This document shows positions 61,852-64,000 of a DNA stretch of 64,000 nucleotides, in pieces. The stretch covers positions 558,001 to 622,000 of the forward strand of contig CAVWPI010000011.1 in the NCBI GenBank assembly GCA_963756895.1. Reading direction: 5' to 3'. The translations under genes and the position numbers were made by a program. How positions within the stretch are numbered: the first letter of the stretch is position 1; each line of letters starts with the position of its first letter. The notes under the pieces are model-generated. The model saw only the letters and a list, made by a program, of their open reading frames with translations. It was not told the origin of the DNA and ran no database searches. Origin of the DNA: DASUAS01 sp963756895. Its GTDB lineage: Bacteria > Actinomycetota > Acidimicrobiia > IMCC26256 > DASPTH01.

Positions 61852-62370
61852 TCAGCTGGTCGCGGTGAACGTCACCGGCACGGTGAACGTCGCGCCCTGG
61901 CACCCGGTGTCGGAAGCATTGGTCATCGACACACCGGCGATGGTGAACGACGAGGATCCGTTCGCGGCCACGACCTTGCTGGTGGCGGTCGTCGCGAACG
62001 ACACGCCGGTCACCACACACGCGCTGGCATGCGCGGCGTCCGGCACCGCGGCGCCGTTGGCGTTGACCGAGGTGATGGTCACGGCGAACGGGTTGGGGTT
62101 GTTCACCGTGAGCGCCAGGTTCGCCCCCGTGATGCCCGGGTACAGCGAGGCACTCGTCGTCGCCACACTCGTCGTGAGGTTCTGCGCCGAGGTCGCGGTG
62201 GCGGTTCCCGAGCCTCCGCCGCCCACGGTCCAGGCCGCGAACGCAGCCGCGGCCCCGAGCGCCACCAACAGCGTCGCCACGAAGGCCCCGGCCCGCCGCC
62301 GGCGGCGCCGCCGCTGCGCACGCGCCTGCTGACGCCCCAGTTCCCGCGCTGATTGTCCAGATCTTCCCAT
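61852..62370 (-). CDS. Exported protein with single membrane anchor (TasA/camelysin-like style)
   Basis: 172 aa from ATG 62370, GAAGGGGTCGGA upstream. A basic N-terminus (RQQARAQRRRRRRRAG) is followed by one helix AFVATLLVALGAAAAFAAWT, then a Ser/Thr/Ala-rich beta region (TSAQNLTTSVATTSASLYPG, NNPNPFAVTITSVNANGAAV, GCQGATFTVPVTFTATS). Two or three Cys could form a disulphide. The layout is like SipW-processed fibre proteins but no signal peptidase is nearby. I do not recognise a family with confidence. It is the first gene of a two-gene operon. Confidence 0.7.
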   Translation of the reverse strand: MGRSGQSARELGRQQARAQRRRRRRRAGAFVATLLVALGAAAAFAAWTVGGGGSGTATATSAQNLTTSVATTSASLYPGITGANLALTVNNPNPFAVTITSVNANGAAVPDAAHASACVVTGVSFATTATSKVVAANGSSSFTIAGVSMTNASDTGCQGATFTVPVTFTATS

Positions 62371-62475
62371 TCCGACCCCTTCGGCGGCTCCGCGCCCGGT
62401 TGATCCGGACGTCTGGAGACTGGTCGGCGTGTGGAACGACCTTCTTAAGTCATCACTCGAAAAAGCTCATGCTGA
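62371..62475. promoter_or_regulatory. A+T-rich promoter region of the secreted-protein operon
   Basis: The 105 bp are unusually A+T-rich for this window around 62448-62478 (for example TTAAGTCATC, GAAAAAGCTCATG). Both flanking genes are on the minus strand, so this is the promoter region of the secreted pair and holds the end of the TetR gene (TAA at 62476). No exact -10/-35 could be fixed. Confidence 0.4.
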
Positions 62476-63111
62476 TTAACGAGCGAGCAGACCCGTGTGG
62501 TCGGGTGCCGCCATCATGCCGGCGACGGCGTCGACGAGGGTGGTGATGGCGAGGCGGTCGTCGAAGTCGCCACCGTCGGCCAGGATCGTCTCGTACTCCG
62601 CCAGCGTTCTCACGACGGTGAAGAGCGCGTTCCGGTAGCGGAACTGGCGCACCGCCGGGTCGACGTCACCGAGCTCGTCGTCGATCCGTGACAGGACGAG
62701 CGCGAGCGCGGATGCGTCCGGCTGCCCGAGGGGACCGGTGAACGCCTGGGCCGAGACGGTACCGAAGCTCCATTGCAGGAGGAAGCGGAAGTGGTACGAG
62801 CGCAGCGCCTCCAGCTGGAGGAACGTCGGAACGACGAGCGCTTCGACCAGCGAGCGGAAGTCGCGGCCCCTCCCGGTGAGGTCGAGGGTGTGCAGGAGCT
62901 CGGCCCGTCGCTCGTTCGCGTCCGCGAGGTGGCGGGTCGCGATCGCGTCCACCAGCGCCTGTCGAGAGCCGAAGTGGTACTGGATCGCCGAACGGTTCTG
63001 CTGGTTCGCAGCTCGACTCACCTCGATGAGCGAGACGCCGTTCAGGCCGCGTTCGGCGAAGAGCCGCTCGGCCGCATCCAGGATGGCGGCGCGGGTGTCC
63101 GATGCCGTCAT
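62476..63111 (-). CDS. TetR-family regulator
   Basis: 211 aa from ATG 63111, with GGAGGGGG upstream; in-frame codons further upstream are less likely. Helix-turn-helix TRAAILDAAERLFAERGLNG, VSLIEVSRAANQQNRSAIQY, HFGSRQALVDAIATRHLADA. The ligand domain is typical (RSLVEALVVPTFLQLEALRS, FRFLLQWSFGTVSAQAFTGP). It stops with TAA, rare here. It is divergent from the amidohydrolase at 63280 and may control it; the 168-bp gap between them shows no clear palindrome, only TGGGTCAAGTAAC near 63203. Confidence 0.87.
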   Translation of the reverse strand: MTASDTRAAILDAAERLFAERGLNGVSLIEVSRAANQQNRSAIQYHFGSRQALVDAIATRHLADANERRAELLHTLDLTGRGRDFRSLVEALVVPTFLQLEALRSYHFRFLLQWSFGTVSAQAFTGPLGQPDASALALVLSRIDDELGDVDPAVRQFRYRNALFTVVRTLAEYETILADGGDFDDRLAITTLVDAVAGMMAAPDHTGLLAR

Positions 63112-63279
63112 GCCCCCTCCGTCTCGCGGCGACCGTGCTTCACGATCGCACACATCCGACACGGCCGCTGGGACCCGTCCGTCAGCCGGTGGACTGCTTG
63201 CCTGGGTCAAGTAACGTCGTCAGCTGCGCCCGGTCCGGCCCGAGCCGCGATACTGGGGACCGACGAAGGAGTTGCCGTC

Positions 63280-64000
63280 ATGGACACACCGCGGATCATC
63301 TCGGTCGACGACCACGTGGTCGAGCCGCCGGACCTCTGGACCGAGCGCATCCCCGCCAAGTTCAAGGATCGCGCCCCCCGGGTCGAGCGTGACTCGGCGA
63401 AGTTCCACTTCGAGGGGGGCGTGTTCTCCTACGAGAAGGGCGTCGACGGCGGCGAGCCGTGCGACTGGTGGCTCTACGACGACCTGATCTACCCCTTCCC
63501 GAAGTTGTCCGCCGCGGTCGGCTTCTCCGAGCTCGACGTCACCCCCACGACCTTCGACGAGATCCGGCCCGGCTGCTGGATCCAGTCCGAGCGGCTGGCC
63601 GACATGGACGCCAACCACATGGACGCGTCGATCTGCTTCCCGAACACGCTGCCGCGGTTCTGTGGCCAGACGTTCCTCGAGCGCGACGACAAGGAGCTCG
63701 CGCTCCTGTGCGTGCAGGCGTACAACGACTGGATGATCGACGACTGGTGCGCCGGTGATGGCAAGGGTCGGCTGATCCCGCTCACCATGGTCCCGCTGTG
63801 GGACGTCGAGCTGGCCGCGGCCGAGGTGCGCCGATCCGCCGACCGGGGCAGCTTCGCGGTGACCTTCCCCGAGAACCCGTTCCCGCTCGGCCTACCGTCG
63901 ATCCACGACAAGGACCACCACTGGGAGCCGTTCTTCCAGGCCTGCCAGGACACCGAGACCACGATCTGCATGCACATCGGTTCGAGCTCGAAGATGCCGA
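63280..64000 (+). CDS. Amidohydrolase family 2 protein, 3' end beyond the window
   Basis: ATG 63280 (MDTPRIISVDDHVVEPPDLW), GAAGGAGTTGCC upstream; 240 codons visible and the frame is open to the right edge. Metal region SVDDHVVEPP, NDWMIDDWCAGDGKGRLIPL, VPLWDVELAAAEVRRSADRG and CMHIGSSSKMP. It is a close paralogue of the gene at 45438 (same D-D-H-V-V-E-P-P start, F-C-G-Q-T-F and Y-N-D-W-M). It probably hydrolyses or decarboxylates a ring-derived intermediate. It is divergent from a TetR gene. Confidence 0.88.
   Translation, partial: MDTPRIISVDDHVVEPPDLWTERIPAKFKDRAPRVERDSAKFHFEGGVFSYEKGVDGGEPCDWWLYDDLIYPFPKLSAAVGFSELDVTPTTFDEIRPGCWIQSERLADMDANHMDASICFPNTLPRFCGQTFLERDDKELALLCVQAYNDWMIDDWCAGDGKGRLIPLTMVPLWDVELAAAEVRRSADRGSFAVTFPENPFPLGLPSIHDKDHHWEPFFQACQDTETTICMHIGSSSKMP

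Noticed and set aside
63203..63223. A CGTCAG half-site before the last gene
   Set aside because: There is no matching left half at the required distance.
1..64000. tRNA, rRNA, insertion sequences or phage genes
   Set aside because: No cloverleaf-like gene, rRNA segment, transposase or terminal inverted repeats was seen on reading all gaps; every gap longer than 100 bp was inspected.

Overview
The window is a strongly G+C-rich, densely packed bacterial chromosome segment. Third codon positions are nearly always G or C, GTG and TTG starts are common, and many genes overlap by ATGA or GTGA. Paired acyl-CoA dehydrogenases, class III (CaiB/BaiF) CoA-transferases, F420-type LLM oxidoreductases, SCP2-type thiolases with DUF35 partners and TetR regulators point to a high-GC actinobacterium. 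Acidimicrobiia-like is my best guess from gene content alone. I found no rRNA, tRNA, CRISPR array, insertion sequence or phage gene.

Layout. 1-2604: a truncated nucleotidyltransferase-like gene, two coupled frameshifted genes (cupin-like, NUDIX) and a PPOX-type flavoprotein. 2623-8478 (minus): acyl-CoA dehydrogenases, a split MaoC hydratase and two CoA-transferases. 8569-15341: thiolase-like proteins, SDRs and a dehydrogenase pair. 15338-18926: membrane proteins and an LLM oxidoreductase. 18936-21786 (minus): a thiolase, then an Ltp-type thiolase with its DUF35 partner. 21870-35242 (plus): amidase, amidohydrolases, an SCP2-phytanoyl dioxygenase fusion, a second dehydrogenase pair, a FadD3-like ligase, SDR, thiolase-like protein and aldehyde dehydrogenase. 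35293-41560: mixed housekeeping (K+ channel, lipoprotein, TatA, thioesterase, esterase, ABC exporter, methyltransferase, aldo/keto reductase, dodecin). 41630-48530: a third dehydrogenase pair, SDR, TetR, amidohydrolase, cyclase and LLM oxidoreductase. 48332-50874: TetR, DoxX, an ABM-fold protein and a Mn2+ riboswitch with its exporter. 50878-60747: binding protein, crotonase, D-aminoacylase-type amidohydrolase, aldehyde dehydrogenase, tandem CoA-transferases and a ligase. 60795-64000: two secreted proteins, TetR and a truncated amidohydrolase.

The main theme is breakdown of CoA-activated, probably branched or polycyclic (sterol/terpenoid-like) acids: ligases activate, CoA-transferases and racemases exchange or epimerise, dimeric dehydrogenases desaturate, MaoC and crotonase hydrate, SDRs oxidise, thiolases and aldolases cleave. 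The substrate cannot be read from sequence. A 15-bp palindrome, CTGACG-N3-CGTCAG, lies in seven promoter regions of these clusters, one of them in front of the TetR gene at 44764, and probably ties them into one regulon.

Fourteen otherwise well-conserved genes carry a single frame break. Most look like one extra base, usually in G/C-rich runs, so I suspect consensus-sequence errors more than true gene decay. I annotate these genes at full length and give the break position for each.
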